Below are positions 44,601-54,616 of a stretch of 64,000 nt of DNA, piece by piece. The first letter of the stretch is position 1, and each line of letters starts with the position of its first letter. The notes below the pieces were generated by a model, which saw only the letters and a program-made list of their open reading frames with translations, was not told the DNA's origin and did not search any database. Source of the DNA: Anisus vortex. Lineage: Eukaryota; Mollusca; Gastropoda; Planorbidae. Where the stretch lies: the NCBI GenBank assembly GCA_949126835.1, contig OX421506.1:26511801-26575800 (forward strand). Reading direction: 5' to 3'. Both the position numbers and the translations under genes were made by a program.

Positions 44601-46004
44601 CTGCTAAATAAATTCGCCGACGTGTTGACAGATAAACCGGGTCGAACTAATTTGGAAACATTTTCCATGAAACTGTCTGACTCCACCCCCATCCGCGTAA
44701 AGCCATATCCCATTCCCCACGCTAAGGCAAAATTAGTTGAGGAAGAAATAGAGACACTGTTAGAGCAAAACATTATAGCTCCCTCCACTTCCCCGTACAA
44801 CGCCCCTATTGTACTGGTTAAAAAGACAGACGGTTCTCATCGCATGTGTATTGACTTCCGGAGGTTAAACACTGTAGCTGAGTTCCAGTCTGAGCCTATG
44901 CCTGATCCAAATACCCTGTTCGCCAACTTGGGAAAAGCCTGTTTCTTTTCCAAGTTTGATTTAAGCAAGGGATACTATCAAATAGAAGTCATTGAAAGTT
45001 GCCGCCCATATCTAGCTTTTAGCACACCCCAAGGGCATTTTGAATTTCAAACAGTCCCCTTTGGTCTGAATAACTCATCATGTGTGTTCACGCGCATGAT
45101 GAGAAAGCTTTTACAGCCTATCCAAAGACCTGGTCTGTCAAATTTTATAGATGACATCCTGGTTGCCACAGAAACTTGGGATGAGCATTTAGAAATAATT
45201 GAGTTACTGCTAAACCGCCTGCGCGAGACTGGTCTCACGGCCCGTCCCTCCAAATGCCTAATAGGCTATGAAAGATTAAAATTCCTAGGTCACATGGTGG
45301 AATGTCACCACCTCATGCCTGATGAGGAAAAGATTGCAAAACTTAGGGATGCCCCAAGACCTACCAATAAATCGGGGGTAAGATCATTCCTCGGTCTTTG
45401 TGCCTATTACCAAAAGTTTGTACCGATGTATAATGCAATAGCCGCCCCCTTGTCCGATCTCACTAAAAAGGGACAGCCAGAAAAGGTAGTATGGAGCAAT
45501 GAGTGTGAGCAAGCCTTCAGACAGTTAAAAAATGTGCTTACGGACAAACCTATCCTGCGCCTACCAGACTTAGAGCAACCATTTGTTGTTAGGACTGACG
45601 CCAGCTTGGCTGGATTAGGATCAGTTTTAATGCAAAAAGACCCTGACCATAATGACCAACTTTTCCCCATTGCATATGCCAGTAGAAAATTGTCAAAGGC
45701 AGAAAAGAATTACCCTCCCATAGAGTTAGAATGTTTGGCTTTGGTTTGGGGGATTGAAAAGTTTCAGGTGTATCTATATGGGAGACAGTTCACCTTGCAG
45801 ACCGACCATCGCCCTTTGACATTTCTTTCATCTTCTAAAGAACTCAATCGCAGATTGATGCGCCACTCTTTGACATTGTCTCAGTACTCTTTCCGAATTG
45901 AATACATTCCTGGCCCATCAAACTGCATATCTGATTTTCTTAGCAGACACCCTGCATCAGCCGTAACAACCAAAGTTGTATCAGAAACAAATAGTCCTGA
46001 TTAA
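41619..46004 (+). CDS. gag-pol: Gag-Pol polyprotein, order Gag-PR-IN-RT-RH
   Basis: 1461 codons, no internal stop. Residues ~30-92 are charged and heptad-like, a probable coiled coil. ~122-205 is the capsid N-terminal region. ~205-291 is SCAN-like (FRDSRLGDGETYAQF ... GLADLILAEQI ... ELADRYAAAH). ~300-420 is basic and His/Pro-rich with no in-frame zinc knuckle. Protease has DTG at 427-429 and IILG near 490. The integrase zinc site is H601, H608, C638, C641; its catalytic triad is D671, D730, E766 (spacings 58 and 35), with GPY/F module WKGPY at 905-909. RT has FDLSKGYYQ with D1114 and FIDD at 1176-1179. RNase H has D1327, E1369, D1396. Everything needed for reverse transcription and integration appears present. 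The start is the first ATG after the leader; an internal start is not excluded. Confidence 0.97.
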   Translation: MADIVNIKRIAREEAELAQLTGTNLLEYIQQQVAEYREAEKIRLAAENRNKELEVEAEKNRIDAENRNKEIEKEVKLKLAQIEADKIVQLKQAEMTGPGISNSNSPTPLSSNDQTNDISNPSSFYFTPDVFDHKIETIDIYISRFEELAEYHHVPKEAWLRHLVQSLRGQAYDVYDRLPSSDSYSYEALKNALLIKYELTAKAYNKRFRDSRLGDGETYAQFADRLMAYLLKWVNLSHFEKTFQGLADLILAEQIRQNLPYKMRIFLDEQGVTNIASLVELADRYAAAHKEEYTTVAPRPRNDRPYAGRPFGHLDKRNQTMRPSTNSNANQHPRPYSQTNGRASQPHGHWEGTHRNPTSFSHSDKRRDGHAPTHSFASIAVNSIPADMDTTKANSVDCRDPSPVSHNGPKETDTIELNGRPAICLYDTGCGYEAIVSEARIRPCDLTGEHIDIRGPSLSSPIQRLPIARIQINSPYVRGTINAAVMKDPAYDIILGCKYVFLGTPEAPMIMAPVVTRAHPEEGGTRAVPIPSNIEFIKAQKEDPSLKSLLAKAGANICKPGKPHYFFKSKVLYRQPHENESEKTQVVVPSSFRTQVMETAHDSSMGAHQGQTSTVQKVKYYYFWPGMDGDIKRFVSSCHQCQVTARKHLTPPVPLGQTPVVDTPFQRVSVDILGPLSRTRKRNAYILCVVCQSTKWPEAVALPSIDSKHVAEALFTIFTRIGFPEVLLSDNGTQFTGSLMKEVLQLLNTRHLRSSPYHPQANGLVERFNRTLIDMLKRIAHGDPSEWDTYIPAALYSYRTTPHSSLGYSPYEVIYGAQPRGPLEILRRSWTKENPHNEEKTVHTYVQHLKDRLECVRKIAKANLIKARQKQAKHYNRRVKERTLAPGDKVLLLLPSSQNKLQIMWKGPYVVTSQISPTNYRIKVGTREKMYHINLLKRYLERPPADIPLLALAIAEETVPDNTLTAFPLKTKESAADVITGPKLSPDQTCQARSLLNKFADVLTDKPGRTNLETFSMKLSDSTPIRVKPYPIPHAKAKLVEEEIETLLEQNIIAPSTSPYNAPIVLVKKTDGSHRMCIDFRRLNTVAEFQSEPMPDPNTLFANLGKACFFSKFDLSKGYYQIEVIESCRPYLAFSTPQGHFEFQTVPFGLNNSSCVFTRMMRKLLQPIQRPGLSNFIDDILVATETWDEHLEIIELLLNRLRETGLTARPSKCLIGYERLKFLGHMVECHHLMPDEEKIAKLRDAPRPTNKSGVRSFLGLCAYYQKFVPMYNAIAAPLSDLTKKGQPEKVVWSNECEQAFRQLKNVLTDKPILRLPDLEQPFVVRTDASLAGLGSVLMQKDPDHNDQLFPIAYASRKLSKAEKNYPPIELECLALVWGIEKFQVYLYGRQFTLQTDHRPLTFLSSSKELNRRLMRHSLTLSQYSFRIEYIPGPSNCISDFLSRHPASAVTTKVVSETNSPD
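42746..42808 (+). other. Zinc-knuckle-like motif in the -1 frame, with stop
   Basis: In the -1 frame relative to the polyprotein, 42746-42805 reads CLYCGKFHTRGYGHYKSKLC and is followed at once by TGA (42806-42808). The spacing C-X2-C-X9-H-X5-C is not the canonical CX2CX4HX4C, but the location is where a nucleocapsid knuckle should be, and the main frame has none. A TTTT run (42743-42746) lies just upstream. A small hairpin (6-bp stem 42765-42770/42779-42784, 8-nt loop) lies just downstream. A -1 shift on the T run would give a ~396-residue Gag ending at the knuckle; alternatively this copy has lost one base. Confidence 0.6.
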
Positions 46005-46203
46005 TCCATAAAGGGCATACAGTATATGGACCAATGATGCTACGAATAACTGCAGTAATTCCATTACCAAAAATGATTTTATTTTATTTCATTACGCTTA
46101 CATTTATAACACTATAATCACGCAATTAAACACTGTATTCAAGCCTAAATTACTATTAGAATTCGCTACATAAATAGCTAATTCTTCAAAGTGTGGGGAT
46201 ATA
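46005..46203 (+). other. Retrotransposon 3' untranslated region and candidate polypurine tract
   Basis: 199 bp between the ORF stop and the 3' LTR. The only purine-rich stretch next to the LTR is GTGTGGGGATATA (46191-46203), a weak polypurine tract candidate. Confidence 0.5.
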
Positions 46204-47276
46204 TGTAACGCTGTAGCATTTCATAGCATAAGACTAGCATTTAATAGCTTAGTGCATCGTTGGTTGTCCTAGATAAATATATGTCAGGATTCTGGCTGAA
46301 TGTAATTTGACATTTGACCTCGTGTCAGGTTGATTGGAACGTGTGAAAGTATGGTATTTCGCCAATGTAAATTTAGGATGTTATGTATCACTTGTAATCA
46401 TTGTAGACCACCCCGTATGTGTCTTTCTCTTTCACCCACATACACGGTCACATCTACTCGCCTTTTTGTTGTTTTGCTTATATTAGCAATTAGCGATATC
46501 CGAACCCACCTTATATTTTCAAGTTAATTGTCTCTGTATTTACAGCAATAGTGTCTTTGTGCCCAATGACATGTAACCCAGGTCCTCCTTTCTGAGAAGG
46601 AGTGTTAGCCCTGAGGTAATTGATCCTTCCCCGGTATTTCCATTGCTTGATACACCCACTCCTTTTATGGTAATGTAAAGACAGCTGGGTACTCCCCGCC
46701 CACCTCCTCCTTACGTGGCACCCTTACCCTTCTTGAATTGATGTAAGTTAATTAGTTTTCCCCCACTACCCCTCTAACTAAGTATTCTAAAGATATCTAC
46801 AGCATCCAATGAATGTACGTTGCTCTCACGTGATTTTAAACACCCAATCTGGTTAAAGGAAATTCTGGGACCAGCGTGGGTGGAAAAACTATAGTTAGTT
46901 GAATTCTTAGCTCCGTGCTGTACACACGTTAAACTCTAGTCTAGAATAGATCTTCTCATCTTGTATGTACATTGAATTATTCTATGTGGATTCTGATAAT
47001 CCTGTTTTCAAATATATCGACATTTACTCTATTAATAAACTGATCATAATCGCATATATATATATGGATTGATATACCAAACCTGAATCTTTTTGAGTCA
47101 CTTACACTTACAGTGTTGTTTTGTTGTGTTGCCTTAACTAAGGCGTATCAAATAAAAATTTGTAAGAGTTCAAGAATAGCTGTGATAGCCATCAAACTAG
47201 ACAACAAGCCAAGGGTGTAAGACACAATTCCACCTCACTGTGTGATAACGGGTAATTTTACAACCACCCTGTCACA
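46204..47276 (+). repeat. 3' LTR (1073 bp)
   Basis: Same length as the 5' LTR and identical in my line-by-line comparison except at 47084 (T for C). Confidence 0.97.
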
Positions 47277-47281
47277 GTTGC
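47277..47281. repeat. Target site duplication, right
   Basis: GTTGC, identical to 39854-39858. Confidence 0.95.
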
Positions 47282-47610
47282 AAATAGGGAAGTGTGGAGA
47301 CCTAAGTATTTTGCAATCAAAATTGAAACAAATATAGATAAACTACTAGCAACACAGCAGGGAAACGATTCACATTAATTATTTTTTTTTAAGCCTCTTG
47401 ATTAGGTCACTTTTTGATCTATTAACTCTTACAATATGTTTCCTTTTCAGTTGTTCTGTTTTTTAAGATAATAAATAAGCACACAAATCTGGTCGGCCTA
47501 ACAAAAATTGCTTAAATCATATTGACATTTTAACGTCCAGAGGGGAGGGGGGGGCGCTAAAAAAAAAGGTTCGGGGGGGGCGGTGAGCCGAAAAAAGTTG
47601 AGAACCTTTG
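47277..47610 (+). mobile_element. hAT transposon copy C, right part
   Basis: Continues copy C after the LTR element: GCAAATAGGGAAGTGTGGAG, ACTACTAGCAACACAGCAGG and the right terminus GTTGAGAACCTTTG at 47597-47610. Joining 39858 to 47282 restores the arrangement seen at 25740-25860 in copy B. Confidence 0.88.
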
Positions 47611-47756
47611 ACCTTAAGGTTGCCGACCTCCGACCTACAACTTAGAAATACGAACCGGAAACCATAAAAATCTTGAAAGTGAATACCGCTGGACCATTAG
47701 AAGAATGTGTTGTCGTAAACATACGATCAAAAATTCAACCTTATTTATTTTTATTT

Positions 47757-47880
47757 TATAGTTTTCTAATAATGTAATAGTTTTATAATAATGTGATAGT
47801 TTTATAATAATGTGATAGTTTTATAATAATGTGGTAGTTTTATAATAATGTGATAGTTTTATAATAATGTGATCCCTGTG
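47757..47880. repeat. 19-bp minisatellite
   Basis: About six units of TAGTTTTATAATAATGTGA. Confidence 0.9.
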
Positions 47881-48165
47881 CAGTCTGCACGTTATTGAAA
47901 CGGTGTTAATGAGATGTGATACAAATCCGGGTCTTCCATCGTCTGTCTGGGATCTTGCTCACTATGAAATAATAAACGTAAGCCACTCGATCAATGCTCA
48001 AAGAGGCATTTAATGCTTGAACTTGTGTACAATAAGAAAATTCAACTTTACTTGTTGGTAATGAGTAGCTTTCTTGAAGTTAAGTTAAAATCAACAGCAA
48101 CCCAAAATACGGTATAGAAACTATTATTACATAATAGACACACATAACAGATGGGATAAAATTTG
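47881..48165. other. Unassigned stretch
   Basis: Nothing is recognised. Confidence 0.5.
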
Positions 48166-48388
48166 TGGCTCGGTGGTCGAGCGGCAGCGCGTTTGGCTGG
48201 CGTAACGAAGGCCCTGAGTTTGAATCCTGGTGAAGGCTAGGGTGTCACTGAGTCTACACAGCTCTGATGGGTAGACTTCCTGACATTAGTTGGGGTAAAG
48301 GCGGCTGTGAATTGTGCTGGCCACATATCCCCACTGATACTGGTGATCTTCTATGATCAATTTGGTCCGACGGATATTTAGTTTACTA
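48166..48388 (+). mobile_element. SINE, full head, shortened body
   Basis: Complete tRNA head (GGCTCGGTGGTCGAGCGGCA, GCGCGTTTGGCTGGCG, TTTGAATCCTGGTGAAGGC). The body and tail (ACTGGTGATC, ATGATCAATTTGGTCCGACG) have small deletions. Confidence 0.9.
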
Positions 48389-49387
48389 GTGTGTGTATGT
48401 ATGGGATGTTGTAAGGGAAGGGTTTTGCTTGCCTGAGCGCGGAGGGGGGGGGGGGATATTGTGGCCGTCTGAGTTTGTAGCCCAGCCAATTTCCAATTTT
48501 AGAACGAACAGGTTTTAATTCGCCCAATTTCGACCTGGGCACTTTTTCAAAAAGGGTCATCTTCAGACAAATCCTAGCTTTCATCAAGTTTTGAACCCGG
48601 GCCCTTCGTTTTGTTAAACGAGCACGCTGATACGGTGTCCGATCATACCATTGTACGATATAAAGAAAAACAACAGAAAACAAACTGGCGGTGTTAAGTT
48701 TGAAAGATAGGTGACATACATATAGGTATTGCCCCATTAATATTTATATATCGTATTGATTACTATATTCACTTTTTATATATCCACAGATCGACATTGA
48801 GGAAAGAAATAATCCATTAAGAGTTGTTTCCTACACGACCTTTATTGGCTGTTTGCTTACCTCCTCCTGTTTGGTAACTTCCTATGGGCATTGTCACATG
48901 ACTTGTCGATAACAAGAAGAAGAGTTTCGGCTATTGGTAAGTCACGTGTTTTCCAAGTTCTATGTTGTTGTTTTTGTGTTGTCTTACCAATCGTCAATAC
49001 TGAAACGTTGTTGACAATGGACAGGGTGAGGTGACAATCCTTAGGTGTAGCGTATGTTCCTTTGATTCTTCCGTTTCGCATTGCACTATTTCTCTACACA
49101 TTTGTCATCTTTCGTCCTGGACTCGTCCACTTATGCGCAAGCTGTCATCTAAGGAAAAATCCCCATGCGTATCCATCCCTCTACCGTTAATCTATTAACA
49201 ATGTTTCCAGTATCTTTTTGTGACTTTTTGGCTATTATATTTCTGGAAATCCTTATTCACAGGATCGTCTCCAGGTGGTCTTAGGGCGACCAACCCGTCT
49301 CTTTCCTCGGCGGTTCCATTGCAAAGCCTGTCGAGACCTGGGACACGGTCACACACTGTCGTTTTGTCCTCTCACTTATTTCCTTAT
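48389..49387. other. Unassigned stretch
   Basis: G run near 48444-48454. No gene is recognised; short minus-strand ORFs have no family resemblance. Confidence 0.5.
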
Positions 49388-49590
49388 CATCACCATCATC
49401 TCGACCATTACGTAACTGCCAACTCAAGATTTATCTTACACCATCATCTCGACCATTACGTAACTGCCAACTCAAGATTTATCTTACACCATCATCTCGA
49501 CCATTACGTAACTGCCAACTCAAGATTTATCTTACACCATCATCTCGACCATTACGTAACTGCCAACTCAAGATTTATCTTACACCATTA
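49388..49590. repeat. 48-bp minisatellite, four units
   Basis: Units of CACCATCATCTCGACCATTA + CGTAACTGCCAACTCAAGAT + TTATCTTA. The period is a multiple of three, so a forward frame stays open; not called a gene. Confidence 0.95.
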
Positions 49591-49619
49591 TCTCGTTACC
49601 ACCATTATCTAACTTAAAA

Positions 49620-49662
49620 CCTCTCTCTCTCATCTCTCTCTCTCTCTCTATCTATCTCTCTA

Positions 49663-49695
<33 letters not shown>

Positions 49696-49722
49696 TCTCT
49701 ATCTATCTCTCTCTCTCTCTCT
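49620..49722. repeat. CT microsatellite
   Basis: CTCTCT with interspersed CATCTCTCT and TATCTATC. Confidence 0.95.
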
Positions 49723-49914
49723 GGTAAGGTAATTCTAAAAGACACCATCTTGGGAAGTGAGACGGAGTTGTGGTGTTTGTCACGCAATACCTTGGCAGTT
49801 TTAATTTGGGCGTGTCGCCATTTTGATATTCAAGTTTAGCTTAGAAATACAACTTAATAATATATTACAATAATCCGATTGATAGATAGGGATAAAACAA
49901 CAACAACAATTTTT

Positions 49915-50130
49915 TTTTATTCAATATGCAAGAACAAACTCATATAAATTATGTTTCTTGTTGAACGGCTTCAGGGCATGGCACGGGTGGCCAGAACAAA
50001 CTAGAACAAACTCAAACAATTTAACAAACATTTACAACATTTATAAAAATTCAAGACTAGGCTTAAATCAACGGTAGAGCGTAAGGCGTAATAATCTTCT
50101 ATTTAGAAAGGGCTTCTGTAACATATAAAA
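49915..50130 (+). pseudogene. LINE ORF2 C-terminus and 3' UTR, third copy, diverged
   Basis: AAGAACAAACTCATATAAAT, GCTTCAGGGCATGGCACGGG, TTCAAGACTAGGCTTAAATC and GGCGTAATAATCTTCTATTT correspond in order to 19235-19440. It is the most diverged of the three copies. Confidence 0.75.
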
Positions 50131-50323
50131 GCAAATAATTAAAAAAAACATTTGGTTTTAATTATTTTACTTCAACGCTAGGACCCGGAAACACTTCCGG
50201 AGATACGACCCTGGCCTCTGGAAAATCTTTTAAGGGAAAACATTCTTAACTTTTATTAGCAGCCGTTCCCGTTGCTTTTGGGTGTGAATTGAGAAAAGTA
50301 AAATATTCCCTTTATGTTTTGGG
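50131..50323. other. Unassigned stretch
   Basis: Nothing is recognised. Confidence 0.5.
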
Positions 50324-50331
50324 TCCTAAAC

Positions 50332-50540
50332 CAGGGGTCGGCAACCTATGGCACTCGTGCCTAACTTGGCACCCAGAGCGATTTTTAATGGCACGCGCAA
50401 GACCTCCAAAAAAAGGCAATTCAAGTTTCTTCTACAAGAAATTGAGTGCCATATGATAAGTGACTTTTAAGATGTTGGCACGCTGAATGAATTAGAAATC
50501 CTACTTTGGCACACCAGTTCGAAAACGTTTTCGACACCTG
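50332..50540 (+). mobile_element. hAT MITE, complete (209 bp)
   Basis: Starts CAGGGGTCGGCAACC and ends TTTTCGACACCTG (imperfect inverted repeat). Flanked by a perfect 8-bp duplication TCCTAAAC (50324-50331 and 50541-50548). No coding capacity. Shares ends with hAT copy D and the fragment at 682-862. Confidence 0.93.
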
Positions 50541-50548
50541 TCCTAAAC

Positions 50549-51193
50549 TATTCATTGTGTGATTCTTAGTTCTATTCTTATAAAAAACATGATCAACAGT
50601 CTTTTTCTTAAATGATTCCTAATGCAATACTGTTCACTTTACAATCCTAAGTGCCAGTTTGTGAAATCCTTTTCTTCTGACAACTCCATTTTTTTTTCAG
50701 TGCTTTAAAAATTATTTTTAATTACAAGAAAAAAAAACACTAGATATGTGTGGAAAAAAACCTAGGAGTGAAAACCTCCCAACTCAGGATTTTTAATTTT
50801 CTCTTAAAACAACAAACATATGCTGCTTGCACAATTTTTCTTTTGTGCGTGTGTGTGTAGGTGTTTGTGTGTGTTTTGGCGTTACGCTAAAATTATACAA
50901 CAGCCAATCAAAGGCCAGCGCGTGAGAAAGTTCTTTGATCATGTGATCTTAGAGCGGCAGGTGCAGAGGAAACAATACCACTGTATCCATGTTGACAGTA
51001 GCCCCTTTTGGGGGGTTTGGGGAGGCCAGGCCCAGGGTTGGAGGGGTTGGCACTAGCTGCACAACTCCCTTTCCGTTTCCCCCACCAGGTTGCACCCTTC
51101 CTCTCCCTTAACCAAATTTTAAACAGGCCCTATTCAGTAAAACAAAAAATAATTAAAGGCTCACAAGAGCTATGTGCAAAGTTTGTACGGAAA

Positions 51194-51227
<34 letters not shown>

Positions 51228-51679
51228 GGGTGGGGGGAGTTGGTGGATACGACCATGCACGCGACATTAATTGAAGTCTCACGCGACACGTGGGCAAGTG
51301 ATCTAACGTAAGCATAATTTTGGTAGCAGGCTGTAAGAAAAAAAAAATAGTGGTCCATCCAATCTTAGGAACAAACATCCCCCCCCCCCCCACACACACA
51401 CGTACACACACACACATAATAAACACTGTACGTGAAGACATCAAGAATATCCGTTTACTTGCAAGATGTTTTTGAACAACTCAAACAAATAATCAATATC
51501 AATGTTAGAAATTGATACATCAATGCATTTAACTGTGTCTGTTAAGGGGGATATAAAAAAGGAAAGACAAAGATGTAACTAGACTTCGAGTTATCGTTCT
51601 TCGTTTGACAAATTGACTCTACGGGAGACCAATCTCAAAATTTGGAAGGATGGGCCGTTCCATAGTGAAAAAAAAAGTA
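50549..51679. other. Unassigned; GA, G and C runs
   Basis: GA tract and G run at about 51194-51240; C run and CA tract at about 51380-51415. No gene is seen. Confidence 0.5.
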
Positions 51680-51897
51680 AAGTATCCCGTTGGACTAAAT
51701 TGATTGAAGCAGCGTTCACCAGTTTCTGTGGCCACGGCATACTAGGTGATTGTGTGACCAGTACAAAGCCCAGCCGCCTTTACTTGCCTTCATCGAATGT
51801 CAGTTGATGAACACGGGAAACAAATCTTAGCCGTCACACGAATTCGAACCCAGGACATTCGATACACCCAGCCGAACGCGTTGCCGCTCGCCTACCA
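51680..51897 (-). mobile_element. SINE, reverse, body deletion
   Basis: From the tail (GTTGGACTAAATTGATTGAA) through GTTTCTGTGGCCACGGCATA to the B box (CGAATTCGAACCCAGGACAT) and the complete head end (GCCGAACGCGTTGCCGCTCG). Confidence 0.9.
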
Positions 51898-52854
51898 TAT
51901 CACATTTATATAAAATATATAGACATAGTGGAATTTATATGTTATGTTTTGTGGCTCCGCCCCCATCCCAAGTATAACACGAGAACCTTTGAGGTAGTAA
52001 ATTTGAGCCACGATGGAGCCAAATTTGAGCCCGCAAGTATCGAGGGTGGGAGTGCATATGTCTGCAGCGCCAGGGAGGGGAATTAATTCAATTTTCTTTT
52101 CCTCTATCTGGACGAGTTCCTCCGGCAGGCGGCAAAGACAGTGAGGAGAAGGAAGCAGAAGTAGGGGAGAGGAGGGAGGAGGGACAAGATCTACATCTTT
52201 TGGTGTTGGTGGTGTTTTTTTATTCAAGCATCCCCCCACGTTCCTTGTTTCTCTATGATTGACAGGTAGTAAAAAAAACAACAACAACTTGGTTCTTGGG
52301 CTGTGTGTATGGAAGAAGGGGGGATGGGGTGTTGGGGGTGGCGATAGGCGTTGCAGGTAGAAATTAGTGGAAGAAGGGGGTTGGGGGGTGAACTAGGAAA
52401 TAAAACTGAAAGAAAGAAAGAGAAAACGGCGCTACATCAATTATAGATAGATTTAGTCTCGCCATGGGTGCTCCCCCTTCCCCCTCCCTCTGTTCAGCTC
52501 CCCTCCTCCACCTCCACCTCCCCGCCTATCTTGTTTACTCATCATTACAGCGACACGGGCGCAGACTGAGGGCACCGTGTAACGAGACGAAATGTTTATA
52601 GAAATAGACAACAACAACGAAAAGAATAAGAAAACTGTTCCGTACGTTCAATTATTTACAAACACTGATCGGGAAAAACACATTTGGTGGCGCATGCATG
52701 GGCGCCCGCGGGGGTGTGGGAACAAGAAAAGGGCAGCAAAGGTACCCCATGGAAATTCCTTGTTGTTGTTTTTTTCTAATGTGCTTTATTACACTAATAG
52801 CAATTTTGTTTAAATTTCTTTCTCTCTCTTAAACCTTATTCTTTTGCTATATTC
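51898..52854. other. Unassigned stretch
   Basis: No gene or repeat is recognised. Confidence 0.45.
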
Positions 52855-53111
52855 ACGTCAGACCCATTTGATCCAAAGGGTCTGTGGGGTAGGTGGCGTT
52901 CACAATTAATTTTACGTGGCCACGGCAAACTAGGGGATCGTGTGACCAGTACAATAATCAGACGTGTTTAAGGCTACTGTTCCCTTAACTCAGGTATGCC
53001 CTACCCAACTGAGCTTTGTGTAGTCTCTTGTGAAACAACAGATCCTAGCATTCACCAAGAGTCAACCCAGGACCCTTCGGTGCGCTAGCTGAGCCCGCTG
53101 CCACAAGGCCA
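52855..53111 (-). mobile_element. SINE, full length, reverse
   Basis: Tail ACGTCAGACCCATTTGATCC, body CGTGTGACCAGTACAATAAT, B-box region CAAGAGTCAACCCAGGACCC and head GTGCGCTAGCTGAGCCCGCT. Moderately diverged. Confidence 0.88.
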
Positions 53112-54023
53112 CTGTATTTAATAGCACTATATTATGTAATTTCTGTAATTTTTTATGTTTAAAAGATAAACTACTTAAATGTACAAACAATTAATGCAGG
53201 AAATGTTTATTTATAACTGTTTAGCGTAAATTATTTTAATCCTCTAATGATTAAATATTGTAATGAATAGCAAAATGTTGGATTTATATAAAGAATAATA
53301 ATTGTCGGTAATATTTGTTATATTATTAGTTTGGTATCACTATTGAATCCAATGTGTAAACGATTTTAATTAAAGGGAGATAATAACCCTTGTTTTTTGC
53401 GCCAATATTTCTATTGTTTCTTTTTTTTATTTTATAAAAGAATAAATGGCTTACAAATTATAGTGTTTAAATGATCTAACTTTAAACAAGTATTTGAAAA
53501 TTATATAAATATTTTATGACTAAAAGAATTTATATGCAAACTTTTAAGCGTTACATTAACTACTCAGTTTTTATGATTAGTACATATCTATTCCGCGTAA
53601 AGATGTTTATAGGCTAACTTAAATAACTAAATATAAAAGGCCATTTCAGTTAAACTGATATGAAATAATATAATTAATATTAATAGGTCTTAGATCTAGA
53701 TCCCCATAATTGGCCATAATGACAACCAAATGATAATGTTTAAACAATGATTATCATAAATGTGAAAGTTTAGTAATAATTATTGTATTTGATATAAATC
53801 CCCCAAAAAGTATGATAATCACAAATTTTGTATTAAATATAAATTGCTATAACGATTTTCTCTCTAAATCTCCATTGCTTGCTACGGGGTTAATTGATTG
53901 TCTTATAAACATATATTTTAAAAAGTATAATAGATCAGGTTCACTTTTAGGTTGTTGGCACGCTGAATAATTTAGAAATGATAGTTTGGCACACTATTAG
54001 TAGCCAATGGTTGCCGACCCCTG
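53112..54023. mobile_element. hAT copy E, 3' fragment
   Basis: Aligns with the right half of copy D (CAATTAATGCAGGAAA, TAATTAAAGGGAGATAATA, TTGGCACGCTGAAT) and ends with the terminus GTTGCCGACCCCTG at 54010-54023. The left end is missing, apparently cut off at the SINE. Confidence 0.8.
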
Positions 54024-54060
54024 GTCTAGTATAACTTATCTTGGTGCATTGTACTTGTTT

Positions 54061-54420
54061 TTACGTCTAATTGTAGCTTCATTGTTAACACACAGACAAT
54101 ATCATCAAACGCATTATGCATTAAGTCTAATTGTAGCTTCATTGTTAACACACAGACAATCTCATCAAACGCATTATGCATTAAGTCTAATTGTAGCTTC
54201 ATTGTTAACACACAGACAATCTCATCAAATGCATTATGCATTAAGTCTAATAGTAGCTTCATTGTTAACACACAGACAATCTCATCAAACGCATTATGCA
54301 TTAAGTCTAATTGTAGCTTCATTGTTAACACACAGACAATCTCATCAAACGCATTATGCATTAAATCTAATTGTAGCTTCATTGTTAACACACAGACAAT
54401 CTCATCAAATGCATTATGCA
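54061..54420. repeat. 60-bp minisatellite, six units
   Basis: Six near-identical 60-bp units beginning TTAAGTCTAATTGTAGCTTC and ending CAAACGCATTATGCA. The period is divisible by three and the unit lacks stops in one frame on each strand, so ORFs of 149 (+) and 131 (-) codons result. I treat these as artefacts. It starts 37 bp after the hAT end. Confidence 0.95.
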
Positions 54421-54446
54421 AAATTCACATATAAGTTATCATTGTT

Positions 54447-54616
54447 CGAAACCTGAGTCTACCCAGCTCTGATGGGTACCTGACACTAGTTGGGGTGGGT
54501 AAAGTAAAGGCGGCTGGGCATTGTGCTGGCCACACCCCACCCCCCACCTAGTATGCCGTGGCCACAGAAACTCACCACCCATATGATCAGTTTGGTCCGA
54601 AGGGTACTTTACTTAC
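54447..54616 (+). mobile_element. SINE, head truncated
   Basis: GAGTCTACCCAGCTCTGATG, GGCATTGTGCTGGCCACACC, GTATGCCGTGGCCACAGAAA and tail GATCAGTTTGGTCCGAAGGG with TACTTTACTT. Confidence 0.9.

Larger units (their letters stand above)
39859..47276 (+). mobile_element. Complete Gmr1-like Ty3/gypsy LTR retrotransposon
   Basis: 7418 bp: LTR (1073) - leader (687) - one ORF (1461 codons) - 199-bp 3' region - LTR (1073), inside a 5-bp duplication. The sequence shows the order Gag, PR, IN, RT, RNase H. Known elements with gypsy-type RT and a copia-like order form the Gmr1 group, first described from deuterostomes. The near-identical LTRs and unbroken ORF point to a very recent insertion and possible activity. 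No envelope or chromodomain is seen. The element inserted into the decayed transposase gene of hAT copy C. Confidence 0.97.
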
